Below are positions 44,665-53,658 of a stretch of 64,000 nt of DNA, in pieces. The notes beneath the pieces were generated by a model that saw only the letters and a list, made by a program, of their open reading frames with translations, did no database searches and had not been told where the DNA came from. This stretch comes from JANPLD01 sp964445765. Lineage in GTDB: Bacteria > Pseudomonadota > Alphaproteobacteria > Rickettsiales > UBA8987. A program made the position numbers and the translations under genes. How positions within the stretch are numbered: the stretch's first letter is position 1; each line of letters opens with the position of its first letter. The DNA lies in NCBI GenBank assembly GCA_964445765.1, contig CAYULD010000001.1, forward strand, positions 186,001-250,000. Reading direction: 5' to 3'.

Positions 44665-46668
44665 ATGTTCAAAAAAATTCTTATTGCTAATAGGGGCGAA
44701 ATTGCTCGCAGAGTTATTAGAACTTGCAGAAAAATGGGAATCAAAACCGTTGCAGTTTATTCTGAGGCAGATGTTAATTCACTTCATGTTTCAGAGGCTG
44801 ACGAGGCGGTTTTTATTGGCCCTTCCCCTTCATCTCAGAGTTATTTGAATATTGAAAATATTATTGATGCAGTTTTACAAACTGGTGCAGATGCCGTTCA
44901 CCCGGGTTATGGCTTCCTATCAGAGCGTGCAGAATTTGCAGAAAGGCTTGCAAAGATTAATGTAAAATTTATTGGCCCATTCCCTAAAGCTATTTCTTAT
45001 ATGGGCGATAAAATTGAGGCTAAGAAGCACGCTGAAGCGGCGGGTGTTAGTGTTGTTCCGGGTTTTAAGGGTGAAATTAAAGATGAAATTGCTGCCGCAG
45101 AAATTGCTGAGAAAATTGGCTTCCCTGTAATGATGAAAGCAGCCGCAGGTGGTGGTGGTAAAGGTATGAGAATTGTTTATAAGAAAGAGGAAGTTCCGCA
45201 AGCATTCAAATCTACCACTAATGAAGCTCGCAAAAGTTTTGGTGATGAAAGGATTTTTATTGAAAAATTTATTGAAAACCCAAGACATATTGAAATTCAA
45301 ATATTAGGTGATGAACACGGAAATGTAGTTTGTTTGGGTGAAAGAGAATGCTCAATTCAAAGGAATAACCAAAAGGTTATTGAAGAAGCCCCATCACCAA
45401 TTATGGATGATAAAACTAGAGCCGAAATGTATAGGCAATCTGTGGCACTTGCAAAGTTAGTTGGTTATGCAAATGCAGGCACAGTTGAATATATTATGGA
45501 TCAAAATAAAAATTTCTATTTCTTAGAAATTAACACTAGGCTTCAAGTTGAACACCCTGTTACAGAATATGTTACTGGGCTTGATTTAGTTGAGCTTATG
45601 ATAAAAATTGCCTCAGGTGAAAAATTGCCCTTCAAACAAAGCGATATAAAACTTAATGGCTGGGCGGTTGAAAGCAGAATTTACGCTGAAGATCCCTCTC
45701 GTGGGTTTTTACCATCAACTGGCAGAATCACTGAATATAAAGAGCCTGAGAAATCAGAAAATGTTCGCGTTGATAGTGGTATTTATGCAGGTGGCGAAGT
45801 TTCAATGTTTTATGATGCAATGGTTGCAAAACTTATCACCTATGGCAAAACAAGGCTTGAAGCTATTGAAAGGCAACAAACTGCACTTTCAGAATATGTT
45901 GTTTCAGGAATTTCAAATAATATAGATTTTCTTGAAGCTATAATGGAACACCCTCGCTTTAGAGAAGGCAGGCTTTCAACCAAATTTATTAATGATGAAT
46001 ATCCAAAAGGTTTCTCTGGCGCGGTTCTTAATGAGCATAAAACAAAAGTTATGCTATGTTCTGGCTTATTTATTTACTTAAAAGATGCCTTTAGAGCCTC
46101 AAGAATTTCAGGGCAGGTTCCGGGAAGGGGAAGAAAAATCCCTAATCGTTGGGTGGTTTCTGTTGATGATCAAAAATTCAATGTTTCTTATGAAAAGAAA
46201 GATGAAACAACTTATTTCATAGATTTTGAAAACCAAACTTTTGAAGTTCAAAGTGAATTTGTTTTAGGCAGCAAATTATGGCAAGGCGTTATTGATGGGG
46301 TGATTGCGAATGTTAGAATTGAGCATATTGATGGCGGTTTTATTTTAACTCATATGGGTTCAAAATCAAAAGTTTCTGTTCGCACCCCTAGAATTGCTGA
46401 GCTTGAAAAATATTTACCTAAAGAAGATAAATCATACCTTTCAAAAGATTTAATTGCACCAATTTCAGGTGCGATAGTTGAAATAAAAGTGCAGGCAGGG
46501 CAAGTGGTTAATCGTGGGCAAGATGTCGCAATTCTAGAGGCTATGAAAATGGAAAATATTTTATACGCTGATAGAGACGCAATAGTTGATCAAGTTCTTG
46601 TTAAAAAAGGTGATAGCGTTTCAGTAAACCAAATTTTGATAAAATATAAAGATAAGGAAGCATCTTAG
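44665..46668 (+). CDS. pccA: Propionyl-CoA (acyl-CoA) carboxylase alpha subunit with biotin domain
   Basis: The 667-residue product starts with the biotin carboxylase domain (ILIANRGEIARRVIRTCRKMG, KAAAGGGGKGMRIV, EINTRLQVEHPVTE). It continues through a BT-like linker to a biotinyl domain with VAILEAMKMENIL, the biotinylated Lys being at about residue 628. The full-length fusion distinguishes it from AccC (about 450 residues). With PccB it carboxylates propionyl-CoA toward succinyl-CoA. pccB is not in the window. Confidence 0.93.
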   Translation: MFKKILIANRGEIARRVIRTCRKMGIKTVAVYSEADVNSLHVSEADEAVFIGPSPSSQSYLNIENIIDAVLQTGADAVHPGYGFLSERAEFAERLAKINVKFIGPFPKAISYMGDKIEAKKHAEAAGVSVVPGFKGEIKDEIAAAEIAEKIGFPVMMKAAAGGGGKGMRIVYKKEEVPQAFKSTTNEARKSFGDERIFIEKFIENPRHIEIQILGDEHGNVVCLGERECSIQRNNQKVIEEAPSPIMDDKTRAEMYRQSVALAKLVGYANAGTVEYIMDQNKNFYFLEINTRLQVEHPVTEYVTGLDLVELMIKIASGEKLPFKQSDIKLNGWAVESRIYAEDPSRGFLPSTGRITEYKEPEKSENVRVDSGIYAGGEVSMFYDAMVAKLITYGKTRLEAIERQQTALSEYVVSGISNNIDFLEAIMEHPRFREGRLSTKFINDEYPKGFSGAVLNEHKTKVMLCSGLFIYLKDAFRASRISGQVPGRGRKIPNRWVVSVDDQKFNVSYEKKDETTYFIDFENQTFEVQSEFVLGSKLWQGVIDGVIANVRIEHIDGGFILTHMGSKSKVSVRTPRIAELEKYLPKEDKSYLSKDLIAPISGAIVEIKVQAGQVVNRGQDVAILEAMKMENILYADRDAIVDQVLVKKGDSVSVNQILIKYKDKEAS

Positions 46669-46677
46669 TATTAAAAT

Positions 46678-46713
46678 AATTACAATCACTTATTTATAAA
46701 AATGATTGTAATT
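46678..46713. terminator. Bidirectional terminator-like hairpin between pccA and infB
   Basis: A perfect 11-base stem, AATTACAATCA (46678-46688) with TGATTGTAATT (46703-46713), encloses a 14-base AT loop. On the minus strand the stem is followed by ATTTTAATA, so it could end infB transcription as well as pccA. A weaker hairpin, AATAGTT...AACTATT, lies beside it near 46728-46745. Confidence 0.55.
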
Positions 46714-46750
46714 GGTATTTGAAATAAATAGTTTTCTAACTATTAAAGAA

Positions 46751-49309
46751 TTAACCCTCAAAAACTCTCTGTTCTTTGATAACTTCAAAGGCTTCTATTG
46801 TATCACCTTCTCTAATATCTTCATAATTTTCAAAAGCCATTCCGCACTCAAAACCTTCTTTAACTTCTGCAACCTCATCTTTGAAGCGTTTTAGAGTTTT
46901 TAACTTGCCTTCGTGTATTACCACATTATCGCGAATCAAGCGAACACCCGCACCACGCTTAACAAGCCCTTCTTTAACTCTACAGCCTGCAACCTTGCCA
47001 TATTTTGACATTTTGAAAACTTGTAATATTTCAGCATTACCCAAAAATTGCTCTCTAATAACAGGGGAAAGAAGCCCAGAAACTAAGCCTTTAATGTCAT
47101 CAAGTAAGTTATATATAATGTTATAATATCTAACTTCTATCTTTTCTCTTTCGGCAAGAGCTTTTGCATTAGCTTCGGCACGAACATTAAAGCCCATAAT
47201 TACAGCATTTACAGCTGAAGCAAGTTGAATATCAGATTCAGAAATTGCACCCGCCGCCTGATGAACAACTTTAATTTTTACCTCATCACTAAGAATTTTG
47301 CCTATTGAGCTTACGATAGCTTCTACTGAGCCGTGAACATCACCTTTAATAATCAAATTAAGCTCTTTATTGCCATCTTTTGCCATCTTAAATAGGCCTT
47401 CAATACCACCTGATGAAGCAGTGGCAATTTTTTGCCTTTCAATAATTTGAAGTTTTTTGCGATATTCCACAACGTCTCTGGCAATTTTTTCATTATCAGC
47501 GATTGAGAATGACTCACCAGCTTGTGGAACCTCATCAAAACCAAGCACTTCAATTGGCTTAGAAGGCTCTGCAGATTCAAGCAGATTGCCGTTTTCATCC
47601 ATAAGGGTTTTAATTCTGCCAAATGCAGTGCCTGCGATAATTAAATCACCTTTTTTAAGGGTTCCCTTTTGAACAAGTAAAGTAGCAACAACACCCCTGC
47701 CCTTATCAATTTTAGATTCAATAACTGCACCTCTTGGTTTTTGCTTTTTACTTGCTCTTAAATTTAACATTTCTGACTGAATGAGAATTGCTTCAAGCAG
47801 CCCTTCAATATTAATTTTTTGTTTTGCAGAAATTTCAACCGCTTGCACTTCACCGCCATATTCTTCAACTATCACATCATAGTTAAGAAGCTCTTCTTTA
47901 ACCCTTCTAGGGTTTGCATCTGGCTTATCAATTTTATTAACCGCAACGATGATTGGAACATTAGCAACTTTTGCGTGGTTAATTGCTTCAATAGTTTGAG
48001 GCATAACGCCATCATCAGCGGCAACAACTAAAACAACAATATCTGTAACATTGGCACCTCTAGCACGCATTGCAGTAAAGGCAGCGTGGCCGGGTGTATC
48101 AATAAATGAAATTTTTTCACCATTTTTAGTAGTAACTTGATAAGCACCGATATGCTGTGTAATTCCGCCAGCTTCACCGCTTACCACATCTGCTTTTCTA
48201 ATAGTATCTAAAAGTGAAGTTTTGCCGTGATCCACATGCCCCATAATTGTAACTACAGGTGGGCGAGATTCTAAATCAGCTTCGTTAATAATTTCCTCTT
48301 GGAGAGAATTTTCAATATCAGATGCTAAAACCCTTTTTGGAATATGCTTAAATTCAGTAACTAAAAGCTCTGCGGTATCTGCATCAATTTCATCAACTGC
48401 GCGTTTTATCATACCGAGCTTCATCAGCTCTTTTATAACTTCTTGAACGCGAACTGCCATTCTATTTGATAAATCTTGAATGGAAATAAATTCAGGGATT
48501 ATAATCTCTTTTTGTTGAAAAACTTGCTCCGTCTGAGAAGTTAATTTCATCTTTTGTTTTTGCTTTTTACGCTTGTAAGCCGCAATTGACCTAACCCTCT
48601 CTTCACCATCAAAATCTAACGCTTGAGAGATTGTAAGTTTTTTTAATTTTTTATCATCAAAATCAGAATCACCAAATTTTGGCTTACCTGCAGAGGTTTT
48701 CTTCCTTTCTTCAATTTCATTATCTAAATCTTCCTTAGTAACTTTTGCAGAAGATTTTTTCTTAGGAAGCCCAAGAGCATTTGTTTCAAATGGGTTACCA
48801 ATAAAAACTTGCTTATCTTGTTGTTGTTTAGCTTTTTCTTCTTTTTGCTTAGGGGTTAGGGCATCAAGATTTCTAATTTCACCTGCCTCTAGCGTATGGA
48901 GTTTTTTACCAGATAAAGGGGTTGGATTAGGTGCTGGAGGTGCTTTTCTAACCTCTTCTTTTTTCTTAACTGGTGCGGTTAAAATTTCTTCATCATCTTT
49001 TTTAGGGATTGCAATTTCAATACCAACTTTACCAACAACTTGTTGTTCTTGAGAGGCTTTTCTTCTCTCTTCAGCAAATTTAATTGCTTCTAGGCGAGCT
49101 TTCCTTTCGTGCTCCGTAAGATTAGAATCGTCATTAGTGAGAAATTCCTCATTTTTATCAAGCTTAAATGACCTAGATTTTTTAACCTCAACCTTAACTG
49201 ATTTGCTTTTACTTCTAGAAATTGATTGCTTAACTGTGCCAACTTCAAGTTTTTTGCCAAGCGATAATGAAAGGGTTTTTTTTGTATTATTTGATGAATT
49301 ATCTGTCAT
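46751..49309 (-). CDS. infB: Translation initiation factor IF-2
   Basis: The 852-residue product has a long charged N-terminal region rich in Lys, Ser and Glu, an IF2_N-like helical segment near residue 280 (ISIQDLSNRMAVRVQEVIKE), and the G domain from VVTIMGHVDHGKTSLLDTI at about residue 356, with DTPGHAAF and NKIDKPDA. Domains II to IV complete the C-terminus. It brings initiator tRNA to the ribosome with GTP. nusA is not adjacent. Confidence 0.97.
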   Translation of the reverse strand: MTDNSSNNTKKTLSLSLGKKLEVGTVKQSISRSKSKSVKVEVKKSRSFKLDKNEEFLTNDDSNLTEHERKARLEAIKFAEERRKASQEQQVVGKVGIEIAIPKKDDEEILTAPVKKKEEVRKAPPAPNPTPLSGKKLHTLEAGEIRNLDALTPKQKEEKAKQQQDKQVFIGNPFETNALGLPKKKSSAKVTKEDLDNEIEERKKTSAGKPKFGDSDFDDKKLKKLTISQALDFDGEERVRSIAAYKRKKQKQKMKLTSQTEQVFQQKEIIIPEFISIQDLSNRMAVRVQEVIKELMKLGMIKRAVDEIDADTAELLVTEFKHIPKRVLASDIENSLQEEIINEADLESRPPVVTIMGHVDHGKTSLLDTIRKADVVSGEAGGITQHIGAYQVTTKNGEKISFIDTPGHAAFTAMRARGANVTDIVVLVVAADDGVMPQTIEAINHAKVANVPIIVAVNKIDKPDANPRRVKEELLNYDVIVEEYGGEVQAVEISAKQKINIEGLLEAILIQSEMLNLRASKKQKPRGAVIESKIDKGRGVVATLLVQKGTLKKGDLIIAGTAFGRIKTLMDENGNLLESAEPSKPIEVLGFDEVPQAGESFSIADNEKIARDVVEYRKKLQIIERQKIATASSGGIEGLFKMAKDGNKELNLIIKGDVHGSVEAIVSSIGKILSDEVKIKVVHQAAGAISESDIQLASAVNAVIMGFNVRAEANAKALAEREKIEVRYYNIIYNLLDDIKGLVSGLLSPVIREQFLGNAEILQVFKMSKYGKVAGCRVKEGLVKRGAGVRLIRDNVVIHEGKLKTLKRFKDEVAEVKEGFECGMAFENYEDIREGDTIEAFEVIKEQRVFEG

Positions 49310-49471
49310 TTTTATTGTGTTATTTGTATTAATTATTAATTATTTTGATTTATTTAGTGTTTTATTTAATATTTATATATGTTTTTTTGGCTGTAATCCT
49401 AAGTTTTGGTGCATTATGTATAAAAATCAATTATAGTCAAATGAAATGAATTGAATAGGTTTAGTATAATT

Positions 49472-51382
49472 ATGAAAAATTTTTTATTTGCCATCTCAAT
49501 AGATTGCCCTGCAACCCCTGTTATAAAATTCAAAACTGAAATTGGCTATGATGATAATGGCAAAAGGCTTTGTGGCACTGGTCTTGCTTGGTATCCAGAA
49601 GATAAAAACGCCTGTGTTCTTCTAAAAGATGCCGGTTCATTTGCAGAAACTGGCAGGCCAAAAGTTATTGATGAATGGCGAAGATTTCGATCTTCAACAT
49701 TTTTAATCAATTTTTTTGGAGCTTCTTATGATTCCACACTTCAAAATACTCAACCTTATGTTAATAAATTAGGTGGCAAGGAAATTTGTTGGCTTCATCA
49801 AGGAACGCTTGATATTCACGCCCTTAGAGAAATTTATCAGAGTAATAAAAGAAATTTATATCAACCCCTAGGCACCACAGATTCTGAGCTTTTATTTGAT
49901 ATTATACTCAATAAATGTGTTAAAAAAGATTATAACTCAATTAAAGAAATTGGCTGGGATAGGCTTTATAAATGGCTTTCAGATTTTAGTAAATTAGGCA
50001 CTGCCAATATTTTATTTTCTGATGGGCAATATTTAGTTGCTTTTAGAGCTAAAGATACGCCAGAAAAATTATATTGGAAAAGGCGAATACCGCATAATCA
50101 CTCATATAACCTAACTTCACCTGATGGTGATATAGATTTTGATTTTACAAACGGCATTGATAGAATTAGAACTCATATAATTTTTGCATCAGAAAAAATG
50201 TCTGATAATAATAAATGGCAAGAATTAGAATACGGGCAAATGCTTGTATGCTCTCACGGATCAGTAATTTGGAATTCAAAAGAAGATTTAATTATGGATA
50301 AAGAAAATAAGAATAAAAAAACTTCATCATCAGTTTATTTGCCTCAGCAAGAATTGCAACTAAGTGCCAATACTAATAAAAATCAGCCATCATCTCTATT
50401 TGATAGCCAAAAAGGGGAGTATTCTAAATCAAATTTTATAGAAAATGACTGCGTGCCAACCTCTAGAGAGCTTGACTATTACATCAGTAATAATCTTCTT
50501 CACCACAACGCAAGAATGATGCAAGTTACCCACGAAACAATTTACACATATGATGCACCCATTGAAAGAAGTGAGCATATATTCCGCCTTATTCCAATGT
50601 ATAACCGCTTTCAGCAGGTTCTGGAGTATTCACTTGATGTAGATGTGCCAGCAGAAAGAATGATTTATAGAGATGTTTTCAATAATGATATAGTTCATAT
50701 GACTATTGAAAAACCATATTCTGAAATAAAAATCGTTAGTAAAAGCAAGGTTTTAATTAGTAGAATTGACCCTGATGATTTTTCTCACCCGCTTAGAAAA
50801 GTTTCAATCCCTTATGCTTGGATGCCAAGCCAAAGGCAAATGATGCAAGCATTCTTAATGCCTCAAGAATTACCAGAAACTCAGCTTAGAGAGCTTACAG
50901 ATTTTGCAATGAGCTTCGTTAGAAGAAATGATTATAATCTTTATGAAACCCTAAAAGATATAAACCGCACGATTTATAAAGATTTTAAGTATGAAATTGG
51001 TGCAACAGAGCTAAATACTAATGCTTTTGAAGTCTATGTTATTCGTAAAGGTGTTTGTCAAGATTTTGCTAATTTATTTATATGTTTAGCTCGTTTGCTT
51101 GGTATTCCTGCTAGATATAGAATGGGCTATATTTATACAGGGGCTGATTATGCGAATAAAATTCAATCTGAAGCGACACACGCTTGGGCAGAATTATATA
51201 TTCCTTATGTTGGCTGGCGTGGTTTTGACCCTACAAATGGCAAATTAGTTGATCAAGATTATATAAGGGTTGCTTGTGGCAGAAATTATCTTGATGCCAC
51301 CCCCACAACCGGCACAATTTATAAAGGCGGTGGAAAAGAAACCCTCAAAGTAAATGTAAAAACTGAAATTGTTGAGAAGTAA
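49472..51382 (+). CDS. Fusion of a cysteine-less class II glutaminase-like domain with a transglutaminase-like protease
   Basis: I use the ATG at 49472 (MKNFLFAISIDCPATP); a TTG at 49451 would add seven residues. Residues 1 to about 260 follow the pattern of Ntn class II amidotransferase domains (GTGLAWYPEDKN, EICWLHQGTLD, TTDSELLFDIIL), but residue 2 is Lys, not the essential Cys. From about residue 350 comes a Transglut_N-like domain (THETIYTYDAPIERSEHIFRL), then a transglutaminase core with GVCQDFANLF (Cys about 528), THAWAELYIP (His about 570) and GFDPTNG (Asp about 586). The second part may cleave or crosslink peptides. Confidence 0.7.
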   Translation: MKNFLFAISIDCPATPVIKFKTEIGYDDNGKRLCGTGLAWYPEDKNACVLLKDAGSFAETGRPKVIDEWRRFRSSTFLINFFGASYDSTLQNTQPYVNKLGGKEICWLHQGTLDIHALREIYQSNKRNLYQPLGTTDSELLFDIILNKCVKKDYNSIKEIGWDRLYKWLSDFSKLGTANILFSDGQYLVAFRAKDTPEKLYWKRRIPHNHSYNLTSPDGDIDFDFTNGIDRIRTHIIFASEKMSDNNKWQELEYGQMLVCSHGSVIWNSKEDLIMDKENKNKKTSSSVYLPQQELQLSANTNKNQPSSLFDSQKGEYSKSNFIENDCVPTSRELDYYISNNLLHHNARMMQVTHETIYTYDAPIERSEHIFRLIPMYNRFQQVLEYSLDVDVPAERMIYRDVFNNDIVHMTIEKPYSEIKIVSKSKVLISRIDPDDFSHPLRKVSIPYAWMPSQRQMMQAFLMPQELPETQLRELTDFAMSFVRRNDYNLYETLKDINRTIYKDFKYEIGATELNTNAFEVYVIRKGVCQDFANLFICLARLLGIPARYRMGYIYTGADYANKIQSEATHAWAELYIPYVGWRGFDPTNGKLVDQDYIRVACGRNYLDATPTTGTIYKGGGKETLKVNVKTEIVEK

Positions 51383-51435
51383 TTGATATTTATTTAGGTT
51401 ATATAAAAATAACAATTTTGCCTTAGCTTCAATAT

Positions 51436-52677
51436 TTAAGCATTTTTGGAATTATAATTTTCTAAAAATTTTTCGTAGAAGTTTTGAAAATTATTTTTTT
51501 GGATTTCTTCACGCATTTTCTTCATTAAATCCAAGTAAAAAGCCAAGTTTGCTTGGGTGCAGAGCATACAACCCAAAATCTCACCAGATTTCATTAAGTG
51601 GTGCAAATAACCTTTTGAATATTGGCGGAGTGCCTTATGCTCGCTTGTCTCATCAAGCGGAGATTTATCATCAGCATATTTAGAATTATTAATATTTATT
51701 GCTCCATTCCAAGTAAAAATCTGACCATTTCTTCCACTTCTAGTGGGAAGAACACAATCAAACATATCTATACCTCTGGCAACTGCTTCAACTAAATCAT
51801 CAGGCTTGCCAACCCCCATTAAATAACGGGGCAAATTTTCAGGGATTGCAGGTAAAGTAAAATCAAGCACTCGCAACATTTCCGCCTGCCCCTCACCAAC
51901 TGCAAGCCCACCTATAGCCATTCCATCAAAACCAATTTTAAGTAATTCTTCAGCAGATTTTAAGCGTAAATCCTCATAAATACTGCCTTGCACAATTCCA
52001 AAAAGCAGATATTCAGTGGTGTTATGCCCCCACCCCCGCAACGAGTACGGGGCAGGCTCTAACCCTCCCCCGTAAACGGGAGAGGGAATACCGAGAATTC
52101 CTCCCCCTGCTTGCGGGGGGAGGCTAGGAGGGGGGCTTTCTAGCTTCAATTCATCAAACCGTTTTTTACTCCGCTCTGCCCACCTAAGAGATAGCTCCAT
52201 AGATTTTTTAGCAACCTCATGAGTAGCAGGAAAAGGCGTGCATTCATCAAATATCATTGTGATATCAGAACCTAAATTATGCTGTATTTCTATTGAGCGT
52301 TCAGGAGAAATAAAATGTTTTGAGCCATCAATATGAGATTGAAACTGCACACCTTCTTCATTAATTTTGCGTATCTTAGAAAGGCTCATCACTTGAAAGC
52401 CTCCGGAATCTGTAAGTATTGGCTTATTCCAATTCATAAATTTATGCAAACCGCCAAATTCAGCGATTCTTTCAGAGGTAGGGCGTAAATTTAGATGGTA
52501 GGTATTGCCCAAAATTATCTGTGCCCCTAGGGAGTGCAAATCATCAACTGCAACAGCTTTAACCGTTCCAGCAGTTCCAACTGGCATAAAAATTGGTGTT
52601 TGAATTTCACCATGCGGGGTTTTAAGCGTTCCTAGCCTAGCCTTACCAGATTTTTTATGTAACTGAAATTTTTGCAA
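51436..52677 (-). CDS. tgt: tRNA-guanine transglycosylase with an in-frame repeat insert
   Basis: The 413-residue product is otherwise a complete bacterial Tgt: ILTDSGGFQVMSLSKI (general-base Asp), PRYLMGVGKPDDLVEAV and FDCVLPTRSGRNG (nucleophile Asp). It exceeds the family's usual 370-380 residues because about 39 Pro/Gly-rich residues (ESPPPSLPPQAGGG...GWGHN) sit in frame between RFDELKL and LLFGIVQG. The usual CXCX2C zinc ligands before YLHHL are replaced by TSEHKALRQYS. The enzyme exchanges guanine for preQ1 at tRNA position 34 and pairs with queE. Confidence 0.88.
   Translation of the reverse strand: MQKFQLHKKSGKARLGTLKTPHGEIQTPIFMPVGTAGTVKAVAVDDLHSLGAQIILGNTYHLNLRPTSERIAEFGGLHKFMNWNKPILTDSGGFQVMSLSKIRKINEEGVQFQSHIDGSKHFISPERSIEIQHNLGSDITMIFDECTPFPATHEVAKKSMELSLRWAERSKKRFDELKLESPPPSLPPQAGGGILGIPSPVYGGGLEPAPYSLRGWGHNTTEYLLFGIVQGSIYEDLRLKSAEELLKIGFDGMAIGGLAVGEGQAEMLRVLDFTLPAIPENLPRYLMGVGKPDDLVEAVARGIDMFDCVLPTRSGRNGQIFTWNGAININNSKYADDKSPLDETSEHKALRQYSKGYLHHLMKSGEILGCMLCTQANLAFYLDLMKKMREEIQKNNFQNFYEKFLENYNSKNA
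52024..52140. repeat. GC-rich palindromic repeat inserted in frame inside tgt
   Basis: The 117-base segment is strikingly GC-rich. It contains CCTCCCCCGTAAACGGGAG and CTCCCCCTGCTTGCGGGGGG hairpins, the same elements found between genes at 11477, 11752, 30167 and 38339. Its length is a multiple of three and the reading through it has no stop, so tgt stays open. Confidence 0.9.
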
Positions 52678-52746
52678 ATTGTTTAACCTTAAATTAACTT
52701 TTAGCTGATACTATATCTAAACTCAAACTCAATAAAATCTTATATA

Positions 52747-53658
52747 ATGCTAAATTTTTTAACACAAATTCAAAACCAACAGCAACTTCAAGAAGCTAAA
52801 AAGCCAAATCAATTAGAATTTAATGGGTATAAAGTTTTTAAGGCTCAATGGGATTTTGGTAATGAAACAACTCCTTATTTTTCTGCACCATATAGACCTG
52901 AGGGAATATCAATTTCATTAGGTGATATTCCAGATCCCAATGATGAAAAATTTTCATTACCAATTAATATTGTAATGATACCTATGACTTTATATGGTTA
53001 TAAAGAGCCAAGCTATAATGATAACAAATCTGCATTCCATCAAGAAGGAACAAACCCATATAAACAAGGCTTATACGCTGATTATGCACCAAATTATTTT
53101 GGTTTTGGTGTGGAATATTATTCTGAAAATATGTATCAGGCATATATTCTAGAACAAGGCGGAAAACTTCAAGAAAACCAATATATTAAATTTAATTTGG
53201 GCGAGGGTGAAGACCACGAATTTTTAGTAAAATTTGATGTAACAATGCGAGGAACTAACTCTGATTTTAGAAATTATCAAATTTTAATGAATGATGTTAC
53301 TGTTTATGACTTCAAAAACCAAAATGTTTTAACACTTACTTTAGATGCTGAGGGAATAAAAAACCCATCAATTAGGGCAATGACAAAAAGTGAGAAAACT
53401 TCTATCCCTCTAGAAGCTCAAGAACTGAGAAGGCAGGTTGATGAAGAATATAGAAAAACTTTTCCAGCCAATTACAAACCAATATATGAATCAAAAAACC
53501 CCATTCCAGAACCTGATGATGGCAAGGGCTCAATTAACTTAGATAAACTTCAGCAAAAAGTTAAAGAAATGACAGAGGGCTATAAGCTAGAAGTTAAAAA
53601 TGAGTCTTTATATGCTAATGCTTCAATTCAAATAAACAAACAAAATGAACTAGGCTAA
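52747..53658 (+). CDS. Hypothetical protein with N-terminus related to the MTYLTAMLTQ proteins
   Basis: The 303-residue product begins MLNFLTQIQNQQQLQEAKKP, echoing LTQVGIQQQMQNASKP in the 393-residue protein. The rest is a soluble beta-rich protein with many Tyr, Asn and Pro residues (FGFGVEYYSENMYQAY), ending in a helical Lys-rich tail. No signal peptide or known domain is visible. Its stop overlaps the stop of purA by four bases. Function unknown. Confidence 0.6.
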   Translation: MLNFLTQIQNQQQLQEAKKPNQLEFNGYKVFKAQWDFGNETTPYFSAPYRPEGISISLGDIPDPNDEKFSLPINIVMIPMTLYGYKEPSYNDNKSAFHQEGTNPYKQGLYADYAPNYFGFGVEYYSENMYQAYILEQGGKLQENQYIKFNLGEGEDHEFLVKFDVTMRGTNSDFRNYQILMNDVTVYDFKNQNVLTLTLDAEGIKNPSIRAMTKSEKTSIPLEAQELRRQVDEEYRKTFPANYKPIYESKNPIPEPDDGKGSINLDKLQQKVKEMTEGYKLEVKNESLYANASIQINKQNELG

